Source of the DNA: Quercus robur
Lineage: Eukaryota; Streptophyta; Magnoliopsida; Fagales; Fagaceae
NCBI RefSeq assembly: GCF_932294415.1
Contig: NC_065542.1
Span: 54,060,406-54,124,405, forward strand
DNA length: 64,000 nucleotides
Reading direction: 5' to 3'
Shown here: positions 10,942-21,112 of the stretch, piece after piece
Position numbering within the stretch: the stretch's first letter is position 1
How the letters are laid out: each line of letters begins with the position of its first letter
The notes under the pieces: model-generated
Told to the model about the DNA's origin: nothing
Databases searched by the model: none
The model's input: the letters and a program-made list of their open reading frames with translations, nothing else
Made by a program: the position numbers and the translations under genes

Positions 10942-11527
10942 TTAGATGACTAAATAGTCATCTCTATTAGTTATGTTAAGAATGAAAACACTATAATAAA
11001 TAATTTTGGATACATCAAACTTATAAGTTATGGGTTTGATGAAGATTGACTTTTCGTGAAACATGATAGCATAGTAATACTTCAAGTCTTTACTAGTATT
11101 TTCAAGACTCCAATGAAAGTTTAGAGGAAAATAATCTTTAGCAAATTTTTTGGAGATTTGCAATCATAGCCCTGTTGGGTTCAATAGAAAACAATTTTTG
11201 GCAATATTGTTTTTTGACATAACTGGAAGCATTGGAATTTCTTGGAAGAGCAGTTTGAATGGGATGAGTAGTAGTGGTTACCGCATATGGATCATATGAG
11301 GATGCAAGAATAGTTGAATAATTGGGTTTATGAACAGTACCAAGGGTAGTAAAGCAACTAGCAACTTCAACTGGTGAAGCAGGTTCATGCTTGACCAGCT
11401 GTTTACCAATAATTGTAGTAGGTTGTTTATCTTTTGATCTTCGGCTTGCCATTATGGCACTGTAAAAATTCACGGGTGAGAAACTTAGGGATGGAGTTTT
11501 GAGAACCTTTAATATATTCAATATCAA
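10942..11527 (-). pseudogene. Unrecognised broken coding remnant, copy 1
   Basis: Two overlapping open frames on the minus strand read as one broken protein. The first (11138-11527) has an internal MASRRSKDK start and ends NLQKIC. The second continues in another frame with ISKKFAKDYFPLNFHWS and ends about 10942. The break falls at a run of six A. The same pair with the same break occurs in the second duplicate (28081-28661), so the frame change is older than the duplication. I do not recognise the family. It could come from a retroelement or an endogenous pararetrovirus, or be an unusual host gene. The shared aromatic-rich stretch suggests it was once translated. Confidence 0.45.
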
Positions 11528-11934
11528 AATAAAAAATGCTTAAAATAGTTTGTCAATTGGAAAAAAAAATGTTTCGAAGCAATGTTTTCAACATCTTTTT
11601 CTATAACATACTTAGCACTTTTACGATCAATACATAGTAAAAACTTTTGGTTTAGTAAATCACATTGAAATTTAGAAATGCATAGTACTACAGATAAAAT
11701 TTTCTTTTTAATAGTACTGTAATTAATTTGTGCAGAATTAGTAGGGATTTTGTAGTGTGCAGGTTAAATGTTTTTGCTTAGGTGAATGAACGTGATTGTT
11801 ATGGTTTTCTTAGCATCCATGTTAGGTATTAATGCATGCACAAAAATTTTAAATTTTAGATAAGACACATGTGGCAAGATTAGCTATCCAATTTAGAATT
11901 TAAATTATATTTTCTCTAGCTTTGATTTTAAATA

Positions 11935-11955
11935 TATATATATATATATATATAG
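11935..11955. repeat. (TA)n microsatellite
   Basis: A TA run at the position of a longer TA run in copy 2 (29063-29096). Confidence 0.85.
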
Positions 11956-12073
11956 AAAAAAAATTGAGAAACACACACACTTTAATAATTTATTATTATT
12001 ACTATTATTGCAATTGAAAAAAATATGGATCAACACTTAATCGAATGGACCCGATCCATGTGCAACCTATTTG

Positions 12074-12131
12074 CACTACAAAAAAAGGGGTTTATAGCCG
12101 CGTTTCAAAAAGGGGTCTATTTGCAATTGGG
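12074..12131. mobile_element. CACTA-like terminal fragment
   Basis: Copy 2 reads straight through this point, but here about 55-60 bp are inserted. The insert begins CACTACAAAAAAA and contains TATAGCCGCGTTTC. CACTACAAA is the terminus of plant CACTA elements, and GCCGCGTTT resembles their subterminal repeats, so this looks like an internally deleted stub. Confidence 0.6.
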
Positions 12132-12302
12132 ATGACCTATTTATAGCCCAAACTTTTACAAGTCAAACTAAAGCCCAATCCACCTTACCCATTTGCCATG
12201 ACCATAATAGAGAGAGGGTTGCATAATAATTTAATTCTATAGGGTACTTCTTAATTCTAAAAAATAAAAAAATAAAAAAAATAAAACTTCATATATCATC
12301 TC

Positions 12303-13234
12303 TGTTGGGAAATTTAGACCCTGGTTGATAGAATTAACAAGTTTTAAACCCAAGTTGTTAATTAGATCTATTATGCATAAACCTTGTTCAAATAAACAAA
12401 CATCAATATCAAGTCAAAATCATGCACAATGGAATAGTAAATAAGACAAGATATGATAATCTAGGAAAACCAATGAAACAAACTAGTTTCACAGTAAAAA
12501 ACCTGGGGGGAAACCTTCCCAAAAAGCAATCCACTATAATAAAGAGAAGTTTCAGATCTAGTATAAAATCTTTGTCCATAAACTCGACTATCCCAGTAGA
12601 TAAACTTACAGCAGAAACCCTTTACTGCTTTAGAACCTCTGAACTCTCCAATATATGAATGCTCCACCCACAATCACAATTGATACCTCCAACTGATTTA
12701 AGAACCTCTTGAAGTTTTTCTTCACAGTAGCAAGTTTGTGGTGGTTGCTATGACTTCAGCTTCTTCACCAATGGAATCTTCACATCTACTTTGAAACTCT
12801 TTGGTTTACTAAAACAGAGAAACTTAGTTACGAAATCCTAGCCGCATAAACAGAGTGTTTCTCTCTCTAAAAAGCCTTCTAATAGATGACTTATAATGTC
12901 CTTTTAATACTGGTTCAAACGGATCTCAATTCGAGTTTCAAACGAATAAGTTATGAGCTTTTTCGCGTTGCTGATTTTTACTAATCAGTGATGCTCGATT
13001 GATCAAGCTTGTGTCGAACTTGTGTCGAGGAGGCAATAAGTTTCTAGCTTCTATCAAGTAAGTGTCAAGCTGCTATTGAGGTACATGCTAAAAATGTGCT
13101 GAAAATGTAATTTTCTTGAGCGAAGTTTGTGTCCTCAACTTGGTCTTCAATTACAACTTTTAGACACATCAAAACTCAATAAAAGACACATAATTTGGCA
13201 TAGTTTAATAATACCAAAACACATGATCCTAACA
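12303..13234 (-). mobile_element. Copia-like 3' LTR with adjoining purine tract
   Basis: On the minus strand the LTR reads TGTTAGGATCATG to TTTCCCAACA (932 bp, TG to CA). It is preceded by GACAAAAGGGGAGAT, a good polypurine tract. Internal sequence continues to about 13510 and then stops. No pol ORF or partner LTR is present, so this is the truncated 3' end of an element. The same LTR and stub are in copy 2 (32069-33003), so it predates the duplication. Copia membership is by resemblance only. Confidence 0.55.
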
Positions 13235-13513
13235 ATCTCCCCTTTTGTCAATTTATGACAAAACCTCAAGTATAAAAGTAAGCACAATACATTAATAACC
13301 TGAATACAATGAATGAATCCTTATTCAAATAAACTAGCCTATCTAAAAATAACCAATCCTGAGAAATCATAGCACGAAATAGGATTGACTGTTTTGATTA
13401 GCTCCATATCTATTTCTCCTGAAAGTACTTAATGAACGTGTTATGCACACCACGTGGAAGACAATGACAGATAATAAATAAGTAAAGCGTGTTTTGTCAT
13501 AAAATATGCCAAT

Positions 13514-13517
<4 letters not shown>

Positions 13518-13555
<38 letters not shown>
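13518..13555. repeat. (TA)n microsatellite
   Basis: About 36 bases of AT repeat. In copy 2 the same site has only a few repeats (about 33258). Confidence 0.95.
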
Positions 13556-13560
<5 letters not shown>

Positions 13561-13988
13561 CTAACAATCTCTAAAATTTATTGAGCATGTAAATTCTATA
13601 GGATCCTTATTATGAATAGCTTTTGCAATAAATATTATTCAATAGTACATTAAAGTAGTATATCATAAACAAGCTTGATCATATTACTCAAAGTTAATTA
13701 ATGAAGAAAATTTTACAAGCTTGATATCGAAGGAAAAAAAAAACAAAAATAACATGACTGCTATGGAATTGATACAAGATGGATAAGTTGCTCCAATGCT
13801 GTATATCATAAACTTCGACAACCTTGTGGACAACCTTGATAATAAGTCATCATCCTTGTTCACCTATGATGGGGGAAGAGAATTTCAACATATTACAATT
13901 AACAAGTTTAGGATTTTAAAAAATTACAGTATGCTAGATTAAGTTTTCCCTAAAGTAAAAAATAATTCAAATATTCATTATCAATAAC

Positions 13989-13998
13989 TTAACTTGTA
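13989..13998 (+). repeat. LINE target-site duplication, left
   Basis: TTAACTTGTA occurs here and at 19868-19877, flanking the LINE. Copy 2 shows a single, unoccupied version at about 33690-33700. Confidence 0.85.
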
Positions 13999-14215
13999 GA
14001 CCACAAGGTACAATCAAAGTTGTCTGTATGTGACCTGAGGTTTCTCTGTAGCACCTGAGGTTGACTTCCAACAGCTAGTGCACAGTAGAATTTGTTTGTC
14101 CCTTCTTACAGAAGGTGGTTAGAGTGTTTCCTTGGGGTAATAAGATTACTCCTAGGCTAGTGGGGTGTTTTTTTTCAGGGGGTAAGGGAAACAGGAAGGA
14201 GAGCTGAAAGGTTTT

Positions 14216-15694
14216 TTGGTAGAATACATGGAGGATATCACACAGAGTTGGGGTCGCCTCTCACTGTCCGAGAGGGAGGGACCCGGTTGCAGTCTTACTA
14301 ACGAGGATCAGAACTCGGACTATGCCATCATAGCAAAGTTTCTTACTAAAAGAGCGCTCAATATGGAGGTAATAGCAAGAACTTTTAACCCTTTGTGGAG
14401 GGTGCGCAATGGTTTCAAGATTCAAAATCTTGGTAACCATATCCTTCTTTTTACTTTTGATAACCAGAGAGAGGTTGACAGAATCCTCTCAAGTGAACCT
14501 TGGAGTTTCGATAAGCATCTGGTGGTGATGCAGCAACATGACAAAGAAACACCGGCCAGTGAAGTGAAGTTTGATAGGGCTAGTTTTTGGGTCCAACTCC
14601 ATGGAATTCCACCACGATACATGACGGTGGAAGCAGCTTTGAAAATATCTAATGTGGTTGGAGAAGTAGAACGTCCCAAGGATTTTAATGAAATTGATGG
14701 AGGCAATTTTTTGCGACTCAAGGTGAAGCTGGACTTATCTCTCCCATTGTGTCGTGGAAGGTTAATTTCATTAGAAAGTGGAAAGCAAGTTTGGGTAGGC
14801 TTCAAGTATGAAAGATTACCGAATATATGTTACTGGTGTGGGCGTCTCACTCATGATGATAAGGATTGTGATTTGTGGATTGAGAGTGAGGGAACTTTGA
14901 AGAGTGAGGACAGGCAATTCGGATCGGGATTGCGAGCTCCAGCCTTTGTTATGACACGGAAGCAGGGGTTGACAGTGCCGAGCTATTATGAGGGGAGGAA
15001 AAAATCAGTGTCAAGCTGCTCTCAGGTGGCCATGGAAACAGAGACGGCTACCCAAACGACGGTGCACCTCCGGAATACGGCAGAACAGGGCAGTCTGATG
15101 CGGACGCAGGTAACCGTTGATGAAACAGGGGACATTAATTACAAGGGGTGTAACGGAAATTCTGGAATCAATGAAATTAAGGTGGTGCAGTCAGAGTTAA
15201 TGAAGGACAGCCCAAATGATAACATTACGGTTTCAAAATCCCCAACGGTCAATGACGCAAATTATGGACCCTCAATTACAGCTGAGTCCCAAAACGGTAT
15301 GTGAAATATAATGCACCAGAACGTTGGCATGCATTTAAACCGAGTAAAAGCGGATGAAACAAATCCGGAAAGCCATGAAGAGTCCAGCGCACGTGTCTCA
15401 CTAAGTCCCACAAGCAATGGCCAAGTTAATGACCCACGTGACCTCCAAAACACCCCTAGGGTTCCCACGCCAACAACTCAGCGCCGTGTGCTACCAACCT
15501 GGACTAGGAAAGTAAGAGCGGCAATAACCAGTACGGTAGCACAATGTGAACAGATTGTAGGGAAGAAAAGAGAAGCTGAGGCAGAGGGCAGTCAGTCACA
15601 ATTACCTTCCAAACGCCAACAAGTTTTCCATGGTGACAATAATGATTTTCTTGAAGTGGTGGAGGCTGTGGAGCAGCCCCACCAGACGCAATGA
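14216..15694 (+). pseudogene. LINE ORF1, DUF4283 plus zinc knuckle, one stop
   Basis: Plant L1 ORF1 protein, expected to bind element RNA in a ribonucleoprotein. The N-terminal region (about residues 30-200) has the DUF4283 pattern: KFLTKRALNMEVIARTFNPLWR, NHILLFTFDNQREVDRIL, EPWSFDKHLVVMQ and FWVQLHGIPPRYMT. A CCHC-like knuckle follows at about residue 203: CYWCGRLTHDDKDC. The frame is broken by a TGA at 15302-15304 and then stays open in the same frame to 15694, with a basic C-terminal part (KKREAEAEG, QLPSKRQQ). Start chosen: the gtaGAATACATGG context leaves 14216 (GTG-like) or the ATG at 14228 as the true start; the ATG is more likely. Confidence 0.85.
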
Positions 15695-18600
15695 ATTGCA
15701 TAAGTTGGAACTGCCGTGGTTTGGGGCAACCACGTGCAGTTTTAGAACTCACCGAGTTGGTGAAAAACAAATCGCCCTCAATCCTCTTCCTCATGGAGAC
15801 AAGATCTAAGGAGCAGTATTTGAAGAAACTTTGTTCGAAGCTTAAGTTAGAAAATGTACACATTGAGCCTCGGATGAATACAGGTGGTGGATTAGCACTC
15901 TATTGGAAGAACGGGATTGACCTTAAAGTATTAGATTCTTCACCAACATTTATCGATGCAGTAGTTAATCCTGGAATGGATGACACCTGGCGATTAACGG
16001 GTTTCTACGGAAACCCAATAACAGCCAACCGGGAACATTCTTGGGCGCTACTAAAACACCTTTGCCTGAAAATGGATATACCTTGGTTATGCATGGGGGA
16101 TTTCAACGAAATACTCAAAGCGGAAGAGAAGAAGGGTGGTGCAAACAGAAGGGAGAGACAGATGAGGGAATTCAGAGAAGCCTTGGATTTTTGTGGTTTT
16201 CGAGATTTGGGGTTTGTGGGTAACCCTTTCACATGGTGTAACAACCAATTTGATGGAGAGGTGACTTGGATTCGTTTAGACCGAGGGGTGGCAACACCGT
16301 CTTGGATACAAATGTTTCCCACAGTGCGAGTGCACCATGTGCAAGGTACGCTATCAGACCATTGTCCATTATGGGTTTGTTCAGATGATGAAAATATTAG
16401 ATTCTACAATAAATTCAGGCCATTCCGCTTTGAGGCTGTATGGTTGAGAGATGAAGGTTGTGAGGGCATCATTAGAAGTGTATGGCAAGAGGAAAATTCA
16501 GATGACTCCGTGGGCAAATTGATGGGGAAGGTGGAGGCTTGCAGATTACGCTTAAAGTCATGGAGTAGATTATCTTTTGGTAATATACGCCGAATGTTGA
16601 TGAAAAAAAAAAAGGAGCTAGCAGCAGCCGAACAATTATCCATGGCAGGGATTAGTCATGAGCAAGTGCGGATTCTAAGGGGTGAGGTGTATGAACTCTT
16701 GGCAAAGGAGGAGTGCTTGTGGCAGCAAAGGTCACGGGTAGAATGGTTGAAGGGAGGGGATTTGAACACAAGCTATTTCCATGGCCGAGCAACCCAACGG
16801 AACAAGAGGAATTTTATATCCAAGCTACTTTTGGATGATGGGACGGTGGTGGAAGAACCAAAACTTATCGGTGAGACTTTTGTGGACTACGTCAAAAATA
16901 TTTTCACTTCATCCAATCCTTCAAATTTTGATCAGATCCTCCAAGGTATTGATTCAAAAATTACCCCCTCTATGAATGATGATTTAATCCATGATTTTAC
17001 TGCACATGAAGTTGAACAAGCTTTGAATCAAATGAAACCACTAACGGCTCCAGGACCAGATGGACTACCCCCTATCTTTTTCAAATCTTGTTGGGATATT
17101 GTTGGCCAAGATGTCATTGCTGCCTCTTTAACTATACTCAATTCAGGGGTAATGCCAGAAAACCTAAACCACACATTCATATCACTCATACCAAAATCGA
17201 AAAATCCTGAAAAACCCACAGATTTTCTCCCCATAAGCTTGTGTAATGTCCTATACAAAATTGTGTCTAAAACCATAGCCAATAGACTCAAAAAAATTTT
17301 ACCCAAATTGGTGTCGGAGTCACAAAGTGCTTTTATGTCAGATAGACTGATTACAGATAATATTCTTATAGCCTTTGAAACACTACACCATTTAAAAAAT
17401 AAGAGGAAAGGAAAAGAAGGGTTCATGGCTTTAAAACTTGATATGAGCAAAGCCTATGATAGGGTGGAGTGCATTTTTCTAGAGAAATTAATGGAAAAGT
17501 TGGGGTTTGCAACTAGATGGATATCCCTTATCAGTTCTTGTATCCGCTCAGTCTCCTTTTCTGTCTTGGTGAATGGTGAACCACATGGTCACTTCACACC
17601 AAACCGAGGCCTCCGTCAAGGGGACCCCCTATCACCTTATTTGTTCCTTTTATGTGCTGAAGGATTACACTCACTTATTAAACAAGCTGAAATTGCAGGC
17701 ACTATCAAAGGAGTCTCTCTTTGTAATGCAGGTCCTAAGGTCTCCCATTTGTTCTTTGCAGACGATAGTGTGCTATTTTGCCTTGCAACTACACAAGAAT
17801 GCAGCTCCATACTTGATATTCTGAATAAATATGAAGTATCTTCGGGGCAGCAAATTAACCAAGGAAAATCACAACTATTTTTCAGCCCAAACACCAACCC
17901 ACATGTGCAGCAAGAAATCAAAAATCTGCTTGGAGTTGGAGCAGCCACAAATTATGAAAAATACCTTGGACTACCTTCCTTGGTGGGTAGAGCAAAGAAG
18001 CAAAGTTTTAGTTACATCCGCGAACGGATTTGGCACAAAATGCAAGGTTGGAAAGAACGTCTCTTATCACAAGGGGGAAGGGAAGTACTTATTAAAGCAG
18101 TCCTCCAAGCGATGCCCACTTACACCATGGCATGTTTCAAACTCCCAAAGAGCTTATGTAAAGACATTGAGTCCCTAATTCGTAAGTTTTGGTGGGGATA
18201 TAAAGGGGAGGTGCGGAAAATACATTGGGTGGCTTGGAAAAATTTGTGTAAACCGAAGTGCCAAGGGGGCTTAGGTTTTAAGGATATTGAAAATTTCAAT
18301 CTAGCAATGTTGGGGAAACAAGTATGGTGATTGCTTCATAATAAAGACTCTCTCTTCCATAAGGTCTTTAAAGCAAAGTACTTCCCTAATTGCTCTATCC
18401 TAGATGAGGGAGTGAAGGTGAAGGGGTCCTATGCTTGGCAAAGCATTCTTAAAGCTTGTAGGGTTGTGAGGATGGGGGCGAGATGGAGAATAGGGGATGG
18501 GAGGTCAGTCTTGATTCGTGGGGATAAGTGGCTGCCAGATGAGTACTCAAGCAGGGTGGTATCACCACAGAAAAATCTGCCTAATAATGCACGGGTGTGT

Positions 18601-19815
18601 GCCCTCATTGATGAAGAAAATGGGAGATGGATTGAAGATAGAATTCAGAATGAATTTGTGCCCCATGAAGCAGCTGCAATTCTCGGCCTACCACTGAGTT
18701 CCACGCACGCGGAAGACAGACTCATCTGGACAGCAACAAGCAAGGGAGTCTACTCTACCAAGACAGCATATCAGCTCCTTCAAAATGAAGCTGAAGTGAA
18801 AGCACCAGGTCCCTCAAATGCAACGGAAAATAAGCAGTTTTGGCTAGACATCTGGGCCCTCAATCTGCCAAATAAATTAAAACATTTCCTCTGGCGTGCA
18901 GTGAAGGACTCTCTCCCAACTAAGCTGAATTTAATGAAGAGAAACATCACAGCAAACTCTATATGTGACCGCTGTGGCTGTGAAACAGAGGATACAATCC
19001 ATGCGCTTTGGGACTGCATAGAGGTGAAGAACGCATGGTGGGAGCTGGTGGAGTGTAGACTTTTTTTGGGTGAAAAACTGGCAAGTTTCAGTGACTTATT
19101 TCAAGGCATACTTGCTCGGAAATCATCACATTTGGCAGAGACGTTTGTTTACATTGCTTGGGGTATTTGGCATAATAGAAATGCCAAGCGAATGGGAGAG
19201 GTCACGGTACCCTTGGAGAAGTTATATGCTGATGCGGTGGATCGACTACAAGAATACCATGCTGCCCAAGACTCCCCAGTGCAGCAAAGATTGTTGGACT
19301 CCCCAGTGCGTTGGTTACCCCCCCCCCCCCCCCCACAACCTCAATTCAAAGCCAACAGCGATGGTGCAATTTTCCAGGACACGGGAACAGCAGGCATTGG
19401 AGTGGTGATAAGAGACTCTGAAGGAATGGTGATTGCAGCGCTGTCGGAGCGCATCTCGCTTCCATCCACAGTCGAAGATGTGGAAGCTCTAGCTTGCAGG
19501 AAAGCTATCTCCTTCGCCATTGAGATTGGCCTACAAGATGTAATTTTTGAGGTCGACTCCGAGATCATTTACAGACACCTGGTTTCGGAATCAATCTGCA
19601 TGACTGCTTTTGGCCACATCATTGAGGATTCACGCAGGCTAATCACAAGTTTGAGGAAGGTGTCTTTCTCTCATGTTCGGCGGAATGGAAACAGAGTAGC
19701 TGACAAGCTTGCCAAGTTAGCAAAATACTTGTACGAACCACAAGTTTGGATAGAAGACATCCATAGGGATGTAACAGATTATGTAACTCTTGACAGGAGT
19801 TTTATCCTTTCGTAA
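15691..19815 (+). pseudogene. LINE ORF2: endonuclease, RT, zf-RVT, RNase H
   Basis: 1375 codons with a single in-frame TGA at 18328-18330 (codon 880). The order is that of plant L1 elements. An apurinic-type endonuclease occupies residues 1-220 (NCISWNCRGLG, LMETRS, MGDFNEIL, SDHCPL). Reverse transcriptase spans about 440-740 (APGPDGLPPIFFK, LKLDMSKAYDRVEC, RQGDPLSPYLF, FADDSVLF). A zf-RVT zinc region lies at about 1060-1110 (HFLWRAVKDSLPTKLNL, CDRCGCETEDTIHALWDC). RNase H is at about 1220-1350 (NSDGAIF, VEALACRKA, FEVDSE, HVRRNGNRVADKLAKLA). The TGA replaces what is probably an Arg CGA after KQVW, a CpG transition. A poly-Pro run precedes RNase H. AATAAA overlaps the stop codon. Confidence 0.95.
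19317..19335 (+). repeat. Poly-C tract in LINE ORF2
   Basis: A run of C encodes six or so prolines between the zinc region and RNase H. It keeps the frame open. Assembly or replication slippage could change its length and break the frame. Confidence 0.9.
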
Positions 19816-19867
19816 TAAAATGTTCCTTGAATGGACTCTCAAAAAAAAAAAAAAAAAAAAAAAAAAA

Positions 19868-20482
19868 TTAACTTGTAAATTAAACGTTCAATTTTGTTTT
19901 TACTAGTAAGAAAATTCATGATGCAAGAATGCCCATTTGTGGAATGAAAAATCTCAACTAGCTCAATATTTGTTGAATTGGTATCGATTTACTCAGATTT
20001 ATTTAGACTTTTAAACGAGTAAACTTCCCAAACAAATTCGTTAACTTTGACTTTGTGGCCTCAAATCAGTTGTGAAGTCAGAAAATTTACTTTAAGGGGT
20101 CATGGTTAACTTTAGTCTTATACATTAATTATGAATTGAATTCTATTACTCTGGAGTCTGGAATAAAAGAGTAAATATCACAAAACCATATGATATCTAT
20201 TGTCAAAATAAAGTTTGTTTAATAGAAACTTATTGAACTATAATTAATTACTTTGCCAAAATTTTTACAATGTATTTTGTTATTCTAACAAAATTATTTT
20301 TTGGTATGATATTTAAATGGTTATGATAAATAAGTAAAATGCACTTATATCCCTCCAACTTGGAATTTTTTTTTTTAATTTCACTCCATATTATTTTAAT
20401 CTGAATGTGGTGTTTTTATAGCATCAAAACCATGTGGCTTGGGATTGTTTTAAAGGATAGAAACCAAATATGTAGTTTACCC

Positions 20483-20524
<42 letters not shown>

Positions 20525-20934
20525 TTATACAAACAAGAATATTGGGAAAAAAAGAGATTTTTTCTACCATGTATAATAAAAAATCTTAAAACATTTTGGG
20601 GGCCTCTATATAGATCCGACTATGCTTCAAATGCCTAAGTATAATTTAGTACAATTGAAATTCATTAAAAAAAATCTTATGTCCTCGATAGAGTCCTCTA
20701 CATCTAGAGTAATAAGATGTAGAGCCAATTTCTTGTCTTCAACGACAAAATTCACCAGATAGAAAATAGATTTCAATGGCATATTATGCGTTAGGTATCA
20801 TAGAAAGGTAATTGGGCTTATTCTCATACTAACTATAGCACAAAGACTTTCTCAAAAAAAAAAAGAAAAAAAAAGTATAGCACAAAAAGTTTATAAAATT
20901 TCAAGTGGCATCAATCTTTTCAGCTTTGCAAGAA

Positions 20935-20976
<42 letters not shown>

Positions 20977-21112
20977 AATAAATAAAAACTAACATAAAGG
21001 CATTTGACTACTAATCGCTATATGAATGTCCCTTTCTTCCCTTAAAACATTTGGAGTGCAAATTAGATCATGCAGTAATTAGAGGATATGCTACCAAATT
21101 ATAACATTTACC
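19868..21112. repeat. Segmental duplication, copy 1, 3' flank of the kinase pseudogene
   Basis: It aligns by eye with 33690-34792. No gene was recognised. It holds a (TA)n run at about 20495-20520 and, at 20943-20990, (TAA)n followed by (TAAA)n; the latter is almost absent from copy 2. Confidence 0.8.

Larger units (their letters stand above)
10502..13998. repeat. Segmental duplication, copy 1, left part
   Basis: From 10502 the sequence aligns by eye, nearly continuously, with 27637-33690 once element B is removed. Both copies hold an ORF remnant, a TA microsatellite near 11940 (or 29065), and a Copia-like LTR. The stretch 10288-10501 is a partial second match to about 11530-11630. Confidence 0.85.
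13999..19867 (+). mobile_element. Full-length LINE (L1-type)
   Basis: About 5.87 kb, bounded by a 10-bp target-site duplication and ending in a 27-base poly-A tail (19841-19867). It has a 5' UTR of about 215 bp, ORF1 and ORF2, and a very short 3' UTR. ORF1 and ORF2 overlap as ATGA at 15691-15694. Each ORF has exactly one in-frame TGA, so this copy is nearly intact but probably not autonomous. It interrupts copy 1 of the segmental duplication and is absent from copy 2, so it inserted after the duplication or was never in copy 2's ancestor. Confidence 0.95.

Noticed and set aside
12422..12673. Short frames within the Copia-like LTR
   Set aside because: They lie in noncoding LTR sequence and are not kept in copy 2.
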